A DNA stretch of 64,000 nucleotides from Halobacillus litoralis (GTDB taxonomy: Bacteria; Bacillota; Bacilli; Bacillales; Halobacillaceae). Position numbers and translations under genes: made by a program. The stretch spans positions 186,001 to 250,000 of the forward strand of contig NZ_JAIVAJ010000007.1 of the NCBI RefSeq assembly GCF_020171725.1, written 5' to 3'. Within the stretch, counting starts at the first letter, position 1. The number at the start of each line of letters is the position of its first letter. Shown piece after piece: positions 8,928 to 17,074 of the stretch. Below the pieces are notes generated by a model, which was given only the letters and a program-made list of their open reading frames with translations, did no database searches and was not told the origin of the DNA.

Positions 8928-8966
8928 AAAAAGAGCAGCGCCCCTAAAAGGCACTGCTCTTTTTTG
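8928..8966. terminator. Bidirectional terminator overlapping a coding end
   Basis: AAAGAGCAG/CTGCTCTTT with a 15-base loop has A and T runs on both sides. The TAG stop of the GNAT gene falls in the loop, and its last codons form one arm. Confidence 0.75.
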
Positions 8967-9777
8967 ATGCTTTCAACGGAAAGCGGAATCCAGTGTATGT
9001 AAACACCTTGGTAAAGCCTATGTATTCTGCGATAGCAATTGATGGGGAGTCCTCTTCTCGGCAATCCCAGTACGGGATCACGTTCTTGTCGAAGCAAGCT
9101 CTGACGTAGGTATGAGCGGCAACTTGAGCCAGGTTCTTCCCTCTATATTCTTCTTTTGTTTCCATATGTACGGCGTGCGTCCGTTCAAATATAACGGTCG
9201 AAAAGCAGAAGCTGACCAATTCACCTTGGTGAAACACTCCGACTCCAACCCCCTTCTCTTCAAACGCTTCTAAGGTGGGCCAGAAATTCAATAGTTTGGT
9301 TTGTGCAGCGCCATCTTGATCGAAGGCTTTTAATCGCTCTGCTGTTAAGGGCTGTACTTGATAGGCGTCTGGCAGCAACGGTTCAGATTCTGCCAAATAG
9401 TTTTGAGAATGCAGCTTATAGACTTGCCGCTTCCAGTTCCCCACACTCCTGTGACGGAACAGGTCAACAGCCAGCTCGTCCCACTTGATCGTCCGCCCCA
9501 TAATCTCGAAATCTTCCTGGATTTCTTCGCTGATGTGTTCGTCTATCAAATCGTTCAAACCCTCATTGAAGCTCTTATTCTGTTCGTCTCCGACTAGAAA
9601 AGACCTACCTATATTTCCGAGCCAGACCAGAGCTGTTTTCGGTTCGAATCGATCATCGACAAAAACACGTCCTGGATGACTGCCTTTGATGACAGCATTC
9701 ACTTCAATACTTCTCGCGCGATCCAACAACGATGTGCAACGGTAAAACTCATCTTTTGCCAATTCGACAATCAACAA
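8944..9777 (-). CDS. GNAT-family acetyltransferase (PF12746-like)
   Basis: About 277 residues with a C-terminal GNAT domain: HAVHMETKEEYRGKNLAQVAAHTYV is the acetyl-CoA loop and IAIAEYIGFTKVFTY the terminal strand. The N-terminal 130 residues (WLGNIGRSFLVGD) are typical of the two-domain GNAT_acetyltran group found in Bacilli; the substrate is unknown. An ATG lies upstream, but AGGAAGGGAG precedes TTG 9777 at the right distance and family members begin near there, so the TTG is preferred. The 3' end is embedded in the terminator. Confidence 0.7.
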   Translation of the reverse strand: MLIVELAKDEFYRCTSLLDRARSIEVNAVIKGSHPGRVFVDDRFEPKTALVWLGNIGRSFLVGDEQNKSFNEGLNDLIDEHISEEIQEDFEIMGRTIKWDELAVDLFRHRSVGNWKRQVYKLHSQNYLAESEPLLPDAYQVQPLTAERLKAFDQDGAAQTKLLNFWPTLEAFEEKGVGVGVFHQGELVSFCFSTVIFERTHAVHMETKEEYRGKNLAQVAAHTYVRACFDKNVIPYWDCREEDSPSIAIAEYIGFTKVFTYTGFRFPLKASKKSSAF

Positions 9778-9906
9778 CGTTTCTCCCTTCCTCTGGATTT
9801 TCATATAGTGTAACACAAATTTACTAAAATGTTTCCAAAAATAAGAAGATTCCCACCATCAAAGGTACACGCCTCTCTTGTAAATTTCTGAATATTTAGT
9901 AAAATA

Positions 9907-9931
9907 GTTTCACACCCAATAAATAGGGTAT
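9907..9931 (+). promoter_or_regulatory. Sigma-B-type promoter of a small membrane peptide gene
   Basis: GTTTCA (9907-9912), 13 bases and GGGTAT (9926-9931): the -10 is a perfect match and the -35 matches five of six, with correct spacing. It is 31 bases before the ATG at 9962. This is the best sigma-B-like site in the window. Confidence 0.65.
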
Positions 9932-9961
9932 AGAGTATTAACTGTTGAAGGAGGACCTTAT

Positions 9962-10129
9962 ATGATTTTTGATATTCTATTTATGATCATTACCATCCCG
10001 GCGGTTGGCATGATACTCGCCATCGCAAATGACCGAATTGAACTGCAGAGCTCAACAGCCTCAGTCATTCCTACGCTGAAACTAGTGATTTCCAATCCCC
10101 CAAATGCATTAAAAGATAGCGAGCGGTAA
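9962..10129 (+). CDS. Small membrane peptide, 55 aa, putative general-stress gene
   Basis: A 55-residue ORF with a strong AAGGAGG site 8 bases before the ATG. The N-terminal half (MIFDILFMIITIPAVGMILA) is one hydrophobic helix; the rest is polar and ends NALKDSER. I do not recognise a family. A near-consensus sigma-B-type promoter directly upstream and a terminator directly downstream make it a complete transcription unit, which argues that it is real. The likely product is a single-pass membrane peptide made under stress; its function is unknown. Confidence 0.6.
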   Translation: MIFDILFMIITIPAVGMILAIANDRIELQSSTASVIPTLKLVISNPPNALKDSER

Positions 10130-10154
10130 GCTATGCAGCCTGGATCTCATAAAA

Positions 10155-10203
10155 ACAAAACCCGGACGAGGCATTTATGTAAAATGCGACGTCCGGGTTT
10201 TTA
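10155..10203. terminator. Bidirectional terminator between the small peptide and glutamate dehydrogenase genes
   Basis: AAACCCGGACG pairs with CGTCCGGGTTT around a 25-base loop that contains a second short hairpin (GCATTT/AAATGC). A and T runs lie on both sides, between convergent genes. Confidence 0.8.
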
Positions 10204-10229
10204 CAACTGGGATTAATGAGATCCGAGCC

Positions 10230-11606
10230 TCAATATAATTTACCTTGTCGATACATGATGGTCGACAGCTTTTTCACTGAGTGGATGTAGCTGTTTTGAC
10301 GCAGCGGGAAGGGATCACCGAAGAACTGCGGGAGAATCGTGTCCATCGTCCCCTTCATTTTATCAAACAAGCGTTGATACACTTCGTCCTCCGTCATGAA
10401 CTGCGCTTCTCTTCCCTGCACCCATTCATAGAAGGAAACAATCACACCACCTGCGTTAGCGAGAATATCCGGAACAATGAGGACGCCCTTGTCGGCTAGA
10501 TACTTATCCGCTTTTTCGGTAATGGGACCGTTCGCCCCTTCGATAATCAAGCGTGCTTTAATGTTCTCCATGTTGTCCTCATGAATTTGATCTTCCAGTG
10601 CGGCAAGTAAAAGAACATCGACGTCCAGCTCGAGCAGGTCGTCCCTTCCTTTTATTTCAGCTTTTATATCGTGCTCCTCAAGCTGACCATTCTCGGTCGG
10701 CAGGTCACCATCGTGGCCCTCGACATACTTGACGAGCCCTTGAATATCCAGTCCGTCGTCATTATACAACATGACGTTATGGTCACTTACAGCGACGATT
10801 TTATTTTGTAAATAGTTACACTGTGAGGCTTCAAGCGCTGCAACAGAACCGAGGTTACCGAATCCCTGGACAGCCATTTTCAACTTCTTGTCAGCGTGAT
10901 CGAGTGCTGTGTGAGCAAACGGATTCTCTGTATCCCTCAGCCACTTTTTATTTTCCTGAACAAAGTTGTGCATCATATAGCGGAACGTGAAATACACACC
11001 CTTACCGGTCGCTTCTCTCCGGCCGAGCGAACCACCGTTCAATATGCTTTTTCCGGTAAAACTATTGCGGTACGCCTGACCAGGGTGGGTACTCTTATAT
11101 TCGCCCATCATCCAGTCCATTTCACGTTCTCCCGTTCCGACGTCCGGAGCGGGAATATCTTTGTCAGGTCCGAGGATATCGTTGAAGTATTGGACATATT
11201 TTTTACAAATGAGGTTCAATTCTTTGACCGTGAATTCTTTAGGATTGATTCCGACTCCGCCTTTTCCGCCACCGAACGGCAATTCATGCAGGGCGTTCTT
11301 CAGCGTCATCAGCTTGGCAAGGTTCGCCACCTCTTCCTCGTTGACGGATTCGTGAAAACGGATTCCGCCTTTATAAGGACCGACCGTATCACTGTGCTGG
11401 ACACGGAATGATGGGATGCGGACGATACGGCCGTTCTCAAGAGTGATCCTTAAGAAGGACTTATGTATGTGGTTCGGTGTGGATAAAAGGGCGACGAGAG
11501 ATTTGAACGCCTGTTCCCTTGTTTGTGATTGTAGATCAGGAAGAAAGCTTTCATCTTTCATCAAGGCTTTGAGTGATTCTTCAATAATCGTTTGCTGCTT
11601 CTGCAT
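10230..11606 (-). CDS. Glu/Leu/Phe/Val-type dehydrogenase, probable glutamate dehydrogenase
   Basis: Reversible NAD(P)-dependent deamination of glutamate to 2-oxoglutarate is the likely reaction. The 458-residue protein has KGGIRFH at 79-85, PFGGGKGG at 110-117 (Lys115 catalytic), PAPDVGTG at 152-159, and a Rossmann loop GFGNLGS. It is longer than Bacillus GudB/RocG (about 424) because of extra sequence after GRREATGKGV, so cofactor preference is unclear. A TTG two codons upstream is in frame, but the ATG at 11606 has GGAGGGG at proper spacing. It is monocistronic. In a halophile it may also help set the glutamate pool used as an osmolyte (inference). Confidence 0.9.
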   Translation of the reverse strand: MQKQQTIIEESLKALMKDESFLPDLQSQTREQAFKSLVALLSTPNHIHKSFLRITLENGRIVRIPSFRVQHSDTVGPYKGGIRFHESVNEEEVANLAKLMTLKNALHELPFGGGKGGVGINPKEFTVKELNLICKKYVQYFNDILGPDKDIPAPDVGTGEREMDWMMGEYKSTHPGQAYRNSFTGKSILNGGSLGRREATGKGVYFTFRYMMHNFVQENKKWLRDTENPFAHTALDHADKKLKMAVQGFGNLGSVAALEASQCNYLQNKIVAVSDHNVMLYNDDGLDIQGLVKYVEGHDGDLPTENGQLEEHDIKAEIKGRDDLLELDVDVLLLAALEDQIHEDNMENIKARLIIEGANGPITEKADKYLADKGVLIVPDILANAGGVIVSFYEWVQGREAQFMTEDEVYQRLFDKMKGTMDTILPQFFGDPFPLRQNSYIHSVKKLSTIMYRQGKLY

Positions 11607-11657
11607 AGACAACCCCTCCGTTTACGTAATCTATTGATAGGTTTCCCTAATTCGAAA

Positions 11658-11677
11658 GTATGAAACGTTTACAATAC
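11658..11677 (-). promoter_or_regulatory. Palindromic operator-like site upstream of glutamate dehydrogenase
   Basis: The region contains TGAAACGTTTACA inside an outer GTAT...ATAC repeat. It resembles a CcpA cre site but is one base too short between the half-sites. It is 52 bases upstream of the ATG. Confidence 0.25.
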
Positions 11678-11720
11678 AAAAAATGGGTTTCCCAAAGGGG
11701 ATACCCTCACACAAAAACAT

Positions 11721-11855
11721 GGAGAACGGTTCTGTTTCAAATGATGTAGACAGCGGGGTTGAAAACAGCTCGTTTTCCACGGCGGACGCCCATGGAAAGC
11801 GAGTTGTTTCGCCAACACCGCTTCTCACGTTCTAAAGGAACCGATAGAACGTTAT
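11721..11855 (+). repeat. Dispersed palindromic repeat, short copy A2
   Basis: Begins at GGAGAACGGTTCTG and ends near AAAGGAACCGATAGAACG. The 3' arm from GCGGACGCCCATGG to GCCAACACCGC is identical to copy A1. The 5' arm (GCGGGGTTGAAAACAGCTCG) pairs fairly well with it, and TTTCCA...TGGAAA closes an inner hairpin. It lies between fabI and the glutamate dehydrogenase gene. Confidence 0.75.
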
Positions 11856-11865
11856 CTGCGCTCTA

Positions 11866-11896
11866 AAAAACGCCCAGGATAATCCTGAGCGTTTCG
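11866..11896 (-). terminator. fabI terminator
   Basis: On the minus strand, AACGCTCAGGAT/ATCCTGGGCGTT is followed by a T run. Confidence 0.8.
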
Positions 11897-11901
11897 TGTG
11901 C

Positions 11902-12681
11902 TTATCCTAGAATATTATAACCGGAATCGACATATACGATTTCGCCCGTCACGCCTCTCGACAAGTGACTCATCATCGCGAGCGTCATGTCGCCGACTTC
12001 TTCTTTCGTGACGTTCCTCCTAAGCGGAGATGTCTCCTCAATTTTGCGGAGGATTTCATTAAAGGAAGGAACACCTTTAGCCGCCAGCGTGCGGATCGCT
12101 CCTGCGGAAATCGCGTTGACACGGATGTTGTCCTTCCCAAGATCAGCCGCTAAATAGCGTACAGACGCTTCAAGGGAGGCTTTCGCAACGCCCATGACGT
12201 TGTACCCTTCCACGACACGTTCTGCGCCAAGGTAGCTCATCGCCGTCAAGGATCCACCTTCTGTCATGTAAGGCTGTGCAGCTTTGGCTACAGCCACTAA
12301 AGAATAGGCACTCGTATCCTGTGCAAAAGAGAACCCGCTTCGTGACGTATCGATGAAGTCGCCTTTCAAATCTCCAGCGTGAGCGAAGGCAATCGAATGG
12401 ACGACGCCGTGAATGACTTCCTGCTTCTCCCCGATTTCCTTGAATGCCTGACTGATGCTTTCATCATCGTTGACATCACACTGGATGACCTGCTTCGCTT
12501 CGATTTGGAACTCATCGAGCAGCTGCTCGAGCTTTTTCAAAGAGCGGTCTTTACGGTATGTAAAAATGAGGTTGGCCCCTGCCTGGTGAAGCGACTGGGC
12601 GACGCCCCAGGCAAGGCTCCGCTTATTGGCAACCCCCATTACGACCATATTTTTATTTTTCATTTGCAATAAATCTTCCAT
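11902..12681 (-). CDS. fabI: Enoyl-[acyl-carrier-protein] reductase (NADH), FabI type
   Basis: Carries out the last reduction of each fatty-acid elongation cycle. The 259-residue SDR-like protein has the FabI nucleotide loop GVANKRSLAWGVA (16-28), SYLGAERV at 149-156, and the catalytic Tyr-x6-Lys (Y160, K167) in YNVMGVAK. The longer frame to 12756 is not used; ATG 12681 follows GGGAGGT at good spacing. It lies 43 bases downstream of the C45 peptidase gene on the same strand. No FapR-type operator was recognised in that gap. Confidence 0.95.
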   Translation of the reverse strand: MEDLLQMKNKNMVVMGVANKRSLAWGVAQSLHQAGANLIFTYRKDRSLKKLEQLLDEFQIEAKQVIQCDVNDDESISQAFKEIGEKQEVIHGVVHSIAFAHAGDLKGDFIDTSRSGFSFAQDTSAYSLVAVAKAAQPYMTEGGSLTAMSYLGAERVVEGYNVMGVAKASLEASVRYLAADLGKDNIRVNAISAGAIRTLAAKGVPSFNEILRKIEETSPLRRNVTKEEVGDMTLAMMSHLSRGVTGEIVYVDSGYNILG

Positions 12682-12724
12682 GATGTACCTCCCAAAAATC
12701 GATCTATTCGTAGTGTACCACAAA

Positions 12725-13792
12725 TTACTTTTTGCCAGACCAGTAGGCTTGATCACTCATGTGAACGAAAGGAATGTCCGTGTCTACAGAGCCGGTGATT
12801 CTCTCGTCTTCCAGTTCTTCACCTGCTAACCAGCTTGCAAAGTCGATCTCGTAAGGCTTGCGGTCTCCTCCCAATGCAAACCAAGCTTTGCCATCCTCCG
12901 GTAAATAGCCTGAGGTATGGATAGTCCCAGCCCAGTTGCTGTACTGCTTCGAGAACACGCCTTTGTCCGAATCGTTCATAAGGCGGAATGCATCGTAGGC
13001 TGTTTCAAGGCCGGGGCGATTTTCGTTAATGGCATCCATCCGCTTCATCGAATCCACGAGATGATGGCGATTCTCTTTCGTCATGATTTCGAAGTGGTTC
13101 GTGCATACATCCGACTGTCGCACCTCCACTCCACGCGGAGAAGCTTCGACGACGTATGTCTGATTGCTACGGTCAAAAACCGTGTAGCTGAACGAATGAC
13201 GATGCGGGATTTCCCGCAGCATGTCTACCGACTCCTGTACCGTTGCGCAGGACTCAAGAATCAACCTGCCAATCATACAACAGATGAATCCGTCGCCCGG
13301 TCGTTTGCGGTGCATGAAGTTGTAGCCCATGACGAGCCCCTTCTCGTTCATTCCATCCATTCTTCCTGTAATGCGCTGCGTCGGTCCGATGATGGCATAA
13401 CCTTGGTCGGTCGGCTGGAACAGGCTGTAGCGCCCTTCATAGGTTTTCGGCATGTAATCATAATTTCGAATCATGTACCCGTCGCCCGTCATAATGGAGC
13501 ACCCGGACCGTTTGTAGTCGATGCGATACCCGCCGAATTCCATCATGACGCGTTCCATCGGCCATTCCAACGCGTCCCGCAGTCCGAGAAGTTCATCCCA
13601 CACCCCTGGGGCAAACCGGGTGATCGCCTCTTTCACTTCCTGTTCCGCCACCTTGAAACGTGGGATCCTCACCTTCCACTGCTTTTCCCTGTTTTGAACG
13701 GTCAATGAACCTTTAAGCTGCTCGCCTTGTTTATATCCAAAGTCATAATGGGTTCCTCTGAACTGTAGAATATCGCTGTAGATGTGCTGCAT
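12725..13792 (-). CDS. C45-family autoproteolytic acyltransferase/amidohydrolase
   Basis: A 355-residue Ntn-hydrolase of the peptidase C45 (acyl-CoA:6-aminopenicillanate acyltransferase-like) group. The self-cleavage site is Gly97-Cys98 in KRSGCSIMTGDGYMIRNYDY; after cleavage Cys98 becomes the N-terminal nucleophile. Other family features are GRMDGMNEKGLVMGYN and the WAGTIHTSGY stretch near the end. Bacterial members hydrolyse or transfer amide-linked acyl groups; the substrate here is unknown. ATG 13792 is preferred over a TTG two codons earlier because GAAAGAAGG is then 7 bases away. It may be cotranscribed with fabI. Confidence 0.8.
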   Translation of the reverse strand: MQHIYSDILQFRGTHYDFGYKQGEQLKGSLTVQNREKQWKVRIPRFKVAEQEVKEAITRFAPGVWDELLGLRDALEWPMERVMMEFGGYRIDYKRSGCSIMTGDGYMIRNYDYMPKTYEGRYSLFQPTDQGYAIIGPTQRITGRMDGMNEKGLVMGYNFMHRKRPGDGFICCMIGRLILESCATVQESVDMLREIPHRHSFSYTVFDRSNQTYVVEASPRGVEVRQSDVCTNHFEIMTKENRHHLVDSMKRMDAINENRPGLETAYDAFRLMNDSDKGVFSKQYSNWAGTIHTSGYLPEDGKAWFALGGDRKPYEIDFASWLAGEELEDERITGSVDTDIPFVHMSDQAYWSGKK

Positions 13793-13823
13793 GTACAAGC
13801 CTTCTTTCCACTAGATTATGGAT

Positions 13824-14504
13824 TCACTTTACCACTTTTTCTCCCTGTGCTAAAGATTCTTCCTTCAGTTCCTCTTCGACTTCCTTAATCAAGTGAGGCG
13901 ATTCTTGAATGACTTTCCCAATATGAAAGAATCCGAGCACAACCGGAATCGTCAGGCCCCAGCTTACAACCTGCCTCAGAATCAGGCCTTCATCAAAGGC
14001 ATCTACGCCATACTCTCTGATCAGCCACACTTTCAAGGTCGCAAGCAGCATGTCCTGAAGGGCGAACCCGAAGACAATCCAGTTAAAGATACGAAGCAGC
14101 TTCTTTTTAAAAAAGAGACGTTTGCTGAAAGTTCGGTCATACCCCTGCATCTCAGCAAAGTCGACACCGAAATACAAAGCGATCGGCCTTCTGACGAGAA
14201 TCGTTACGAGAAACAGACCACTCATGACGTACGCATAGATGACGTTATTCCACAGCAATCTGATGGCAGAACCAGACAGCACATCAATGAGTGTTCCCAC
14301 TACTAACGTTGCAATCATATAGATTCCGAATACGTTCACTTTTTTCAAAGCGTAGAATCGATAAACGGTATAAAGAATGCCCGGGACAGATGACAGCAGC
14401 ATCGCATAATAATCCCCGATCACATCCCGCATCAGATGCCAGACCGCAAGCGGAAAAATCAGATAGAAAATCACATCCAATAGCGCTGTATTCTTCTGCT
14501 TCAA
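13824..14504 (-). CDS. Polytopic membrane protein, VC0807-like
   Basis: A 226-residue integral membrane protein with about five to six hydrophobic segments and an acidic C-terminal tail (EVEEELKEESLAQ). It resembles the VC0807 family of uncharacterised membrane proteins. The start is TTG 14504 behind GGGAGGAGGG; no ATG is close by. It is 31 bases upstream of the C45 gene on the same strand and may be in one transcript with it. I infer no function. Confidence 0.65.
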   Translation of the reverse strand: MKQKNTALLDVIFYLIFPLAVWHLMRDVIGDYYAMLLSSVPGILYTVYRFYALKKVNVFGIYMIATLVVGTLIDVLSGSAIRLLWNNVIYAYVMSGLFLVTILVRRPIALYFGVDFAEMQGYDRTFSKRLFFKKKLLRIFNWIVFGFALQDMLLATLKVWLIREYGVDAFDEGLILRQVVSWGLTIPVVLGFFHIGKVIQESPHLIKEVEEELKEESLAQGEKVVK

Positions 14505-14628
14505 ACAAACCCTCCTCCCACTCTCTTTACGTCAGAAACGGGACATCGTTTCAATATAAAAAAAGAAATGCTCGGATTCTGTAGTTTTCGGGTGTATTTT
14601 TTGGTAATCTTAAACATGAGAAAGAATG

Positions 14629-14642
14629 CGTAAGCGTTTGCG
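14629..14642 (+). promoter_or_regulatory. cre-like site upstream of the NADH dehydrogenase-like gene
   Basis: CGTAAGCGTTTGCG matches about 11 of 14 cre positions, 45 bases before the ATG. It is weak on sequence alone. Confidence 0.2.
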
Positions 14643-14686
14643 TTGGTTACAGCTAGATTGGAAATTGAAGAAGGTGGTGTGCAGGG

Positions 14687-15745
14687 ATGAGGAAGTTAGT
14701 CATACTGGGTGGAGGATATGGCGGAATCAACATTTTGAACGGCTTGCTTGAAGAAGTGCCGGATGATGTTCAAATCATCGTCGTCGATCGTAATCCATAC
14801 CACTCTTTGAAAACGGAATTCTACACAATCGCTGCAGGGACGGAGTCGGACAGGCACGCACGCGTTGACTTCCCTACTCACGAGCAGGTTGAATATGTGT
14901 TCGATGAAATTGAGAAAATTGACAGCGAAAATGAACAAATCATTTTGCGAGGCAAAGTAGAAAGCCTTACTTATGATTATTTGGTGATTGGTCTTGGATG
15001 TGAAGACAACTATCACGGAATCGAAGGCGCATCTGAATTCACAGAAAGCGTCCAGACGTTCGCGAAAGCACGGAGCGCAGGCTACTCAATCGGCAACCTC
15101 GGTGCTTACAAAAACGTAACGGTCGTCGGGGCCGGACTGAGCGGAATCGAAGTCGCATCAGAAGTACGCGAGAGCCGGTCAGACTTGAACATCCGTCTGT
15201 TGGACCGTGGCGACACCGTGCTGAAAGCTTTTGATTCAAAGATTCAAAACTATGTCGAGAAATGGTTTGAGAAGAACGATGTTGAGGTCATCCACGGAGC
15301 GAACGTCGAATACGTCGAAAGAGACGGTGTATGCAATAACGGCGTATGCTACATGAATGATGTGACCGTCTGGACGGCCGGTGTCAGACCGAACTACTTA
15401 GTCCGCGAACTTCCTTTCGATAAGGACTCTCAGGACAAAGTCATCGTCAACGACTTCTATCAAGTACCGTCCCACCAAAATGTCTACGTCGTCGGAGACT
15501 GTGCCTCATCCGAACATTCTCCAAGTGCACAGCTCGCCGGACAGCAAGGGGAAAGCGTTGCTGAGATCCTGGCTGCTGTATTAAATGATCGAGTACCAGA
15601 GCGACCAGGTGGAGTGAAACTGAAAGGCGCACTCGGCTCACTCGGTAAAAATGATGGATTCGGAAACATGCTTCAAAAGCCGATGACCGGCGTACTTCCC
15701 CGCTTAGCGAAGTCCGGCGTTCTATGGCTGAGTAAGCGACACTAA
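14687..15745 (+). CDS. NAD(P)/FAD-dependent oxidoreductase, type II NADH dehydrogenase-like (YutJ-like)
   Basis: A 352-residue two-dinucleotide-fold flavoprotein. FAD binding: VILGGGYGGINIL at the N-terminus and NVYVVGDCAS in the C-terminal part. NADH binding: VTVVGAGLSGIEVASEV in the middle. The size and the WTAGVRPN motif fit the Bacillus YutJ subgroup of non-proton-pumping NADH:quinone dehydrogenases. There is no transmembrane helix, so it would be a peripheral membrane enzyme. The pair CNNGVCY near residue 215 could be redox active. It is monocistronic and converges on the ATP-grasp gene. Confidence 0.85.
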   Translation: MRKLVILGGGYGGINILNGLLEEVPDDVQIIVVDRNPYHSLKTEFYTIAAGTESDRHARVDFPTHEQVEYVFDEIEKIDSENEQIILRGKVESLTYDYLVIGLGCEDNYHGIEGASEFTESVQTFAKARSAGYSIGNLGAYKNVTVVGAGLSGIEVASEVRESRSDLNIRLLDRGDTVLKAFDSKIQNYVEKWFEKNDVEVIHGANVEYVERDGVCNNGVCYMNDVTVWTAGVRPNYLVRELPFDKDSQDKVIVNDFYQVPSHQNVYVVGDCASSEHSPSAQLAGQQGESVAEILAAVLNDRVPERPGGVKLKGALGSLGKNDGFGNMLQKPMTGVLPRLAKSGVLWLSKRH

Positions 15746-15753
15746 TCAAAACA

Positions 15754-15791
15754 AAAAGATCCTGACCGAAGGCTCGGTTCAGGATTTTTTG
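15754..15791. terminator. Bidirectional terminator between convergent genes
   Basis: ATCCTGACCGA/TCGGTTCAGGAT with a 4-base loop and an A run and T run on either side. The minus-strand gene ends inside it. Confidence 0.85.
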
Positions 15792-16717
15792 TTGTTCTCC
15801 AACTCTTTTTTCAAATACTTCGCAAGCTCTAGCATCCCGTAGACATCAGCCACAGCTTCGGCGTCCGAGTTGTAGTTCGTATTCGTATTGACGTCATAGG
15901 CATAGACGTTTCCACTCGCGTCTTGAATCGTCTCGATTGCCGCAACATCAACGTCATTCTGCTGTAAAAACTGTTCGTACGTATCGATAAAGCCCGGACG
16001 GTAATCGCTCAGAATTTCGAACTTCGGTTTGTCGGGTGCGTCAGTCGGACAGAATTGGTCTTCAATCGAGCAGGCATCTGCTGGGCAAAGCTCGAACCCT
16101 TCTGACGTGTCGACTTTCACGCCGTACAGAAACGTCCCGTTGATGAATTCATGACGGATGATATAAGGTTCAGGTGCCTGAATGTATTGCTGCAGCAATG
16201 TGATGCCATCGACCGGCTCTTCGAAGTCCCCGCTTTCCAGATGTCCCTTCAAGGCTTCCTTCGAATGAAACATCTGGACGCCCTGCCCTTTTCCGGCACG
16301 GTTATGCTTCGTAATGAAAGAGGCGTGACCAAGTCGATCCGCTGCACTCACAATCTCTTCTTTTCCAACAGCAGCCATTGTATCCGGTGTTTGAATTCCT
16401 GCCTTCTGCAAGGCCATGTATTGATTCACCTTACTCACTTCAAGCCGTAAAGCCCGTGGTCCGTTGATGATCTTTCGGTTATGTCGCTCCAACCAGGCGA
16501 GTACGGCTTCTGTATATTCTGGTGCGAACCTGTGATCACGCGTATGAGAGGAAGCACTGATCCGGTTATAGAAAATGCCTTCCGGCGGTTCACTCATCAA
16601 ATCAAGCTGGCCTGTATCTAAATGCCATAATTCATAAGGCAGCGCCAGTTCATCCAGACGCTTTGTCAAATGGTCGGTCCACTCATTGTTTTCATGGATT
16701 ACGTAAATTTTACTCAT
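15779..16717 (-). CDS. ATP-grasp protein, RimK-like ligase
   Basis: A 312-residue protein with an ATP-grasp fold. The ATP-binding Lys/Gly segment is FITKHNRAGKGQGVQMFHS, and the metal site near the C-terminus is YAYDVNTNTNYNSDAE, where the usual DVN is kept. RimK-like enzymes join an amino acid to a carboxylate using ATP; the substrates here are unknown. The start is ATG 16717 with GGAGGG 10 bases upstream. It is monocistronic and divergent from the thiamine operon. Confidence 0.75.
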   Translation of the reverse strand: MSKIYVIHENNEWTDHLTKRLDELALPYELWHLDTGQLDLMSEPPEGIFYNRISASSHTRDHRFAPEYTEAVLAWLERHNRKIINGPRALRLEVSKVNQYMALQKAGIQTPDTMAAVGKEEIVSAADRLGHASFITKHNRAGKGQGVQMFHSKEALKGHLESGDFEEPVDGITLLQQYIQAPEPYIIRHEFINGTFLYGVKVDTSEGFELCPADACSIEDQFCPTDAPDKPKFEILSDYRPGFIDTYEQFLQQNDVDVAAIETIQDASGNVYAYDVNTNTNYNSDAEAVADVYGMLELAKYLKKELENNKKS

Positions 16718-16850
16718 AGATGCTAAACCCTCCTCTTCCTATCGTAACATATAACCGACCGTTTGACTCTGCATTAAATCCGAGCTTGATAAATCTATGA
16801 AACTGTGTCAAAGTATGAATGAAAGATTCGTTTTACAATGGAATAGGTTA

Positions 16851-16943
16851 TATGTAGGGGGACCAGTTTAGCTGGTTGAGATTGTATCCTTTTGATACTG
16901 ACCCTTAGAACCTGATCTGGTTTAGACCAGCGTAGGGAACATC
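16851..16943 (+). promoter_or_regulatory. TPP riboswitch (THI element)
   Basis: Conserved aptamer blocks occur in order: GTAGGGGGACC, TTGAGA, GACCCTT, GAACCTGATCTGG, and CCAGCGTAGGGA. The closing helix P1 pairs ATGT with ACAT. It binds thiamine pyrophosphate and, with the terminator at 16976-17008, shuts off the downstream importer operon when thiamine is plentiful. Confidence 0.95.
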
Positions 16944-16975
16944 CGAGACGAAACATCATTCGTTTACGATATGTC

Positions 16976-17008
16976 AGCACCCTAGGTATGGTACCAGGGT
17001 GCTTTTTT
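16976..17008 (+). terminator. Riboswitch-controlled attenuator
   Basis: Stem AGCACCCT/AGGGTGCT with a 12-base loop (inner GGTA/TACC) followed by TTTTTT, 66 bases before the first gene. It is the expression platform of the TPP riboswitch. Confidence 0.85.
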
Positions 17009-17074
17009 GTATGCATCAGGTGCCCCTTCCAACACCATTTGTAAACGAAAATGACTATTTTGGAGGGACTACAG

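Noticed and set aside
8886..8966. Small RNA from a TATACT box and the terminator at 8928
   Set aside because: The predicted transcript would be about 45 bases and no convincing -35 box is present.
10896..11411. 171-residue plus-strand ORF
   Set aside because: Shadow of the glutamate dehydrogenase gene on the other strand.
12917..13708. 263-residue plus-strand ORF
   Set aside because: Shadow of the C45 peptidase gene; no RBS or domain.
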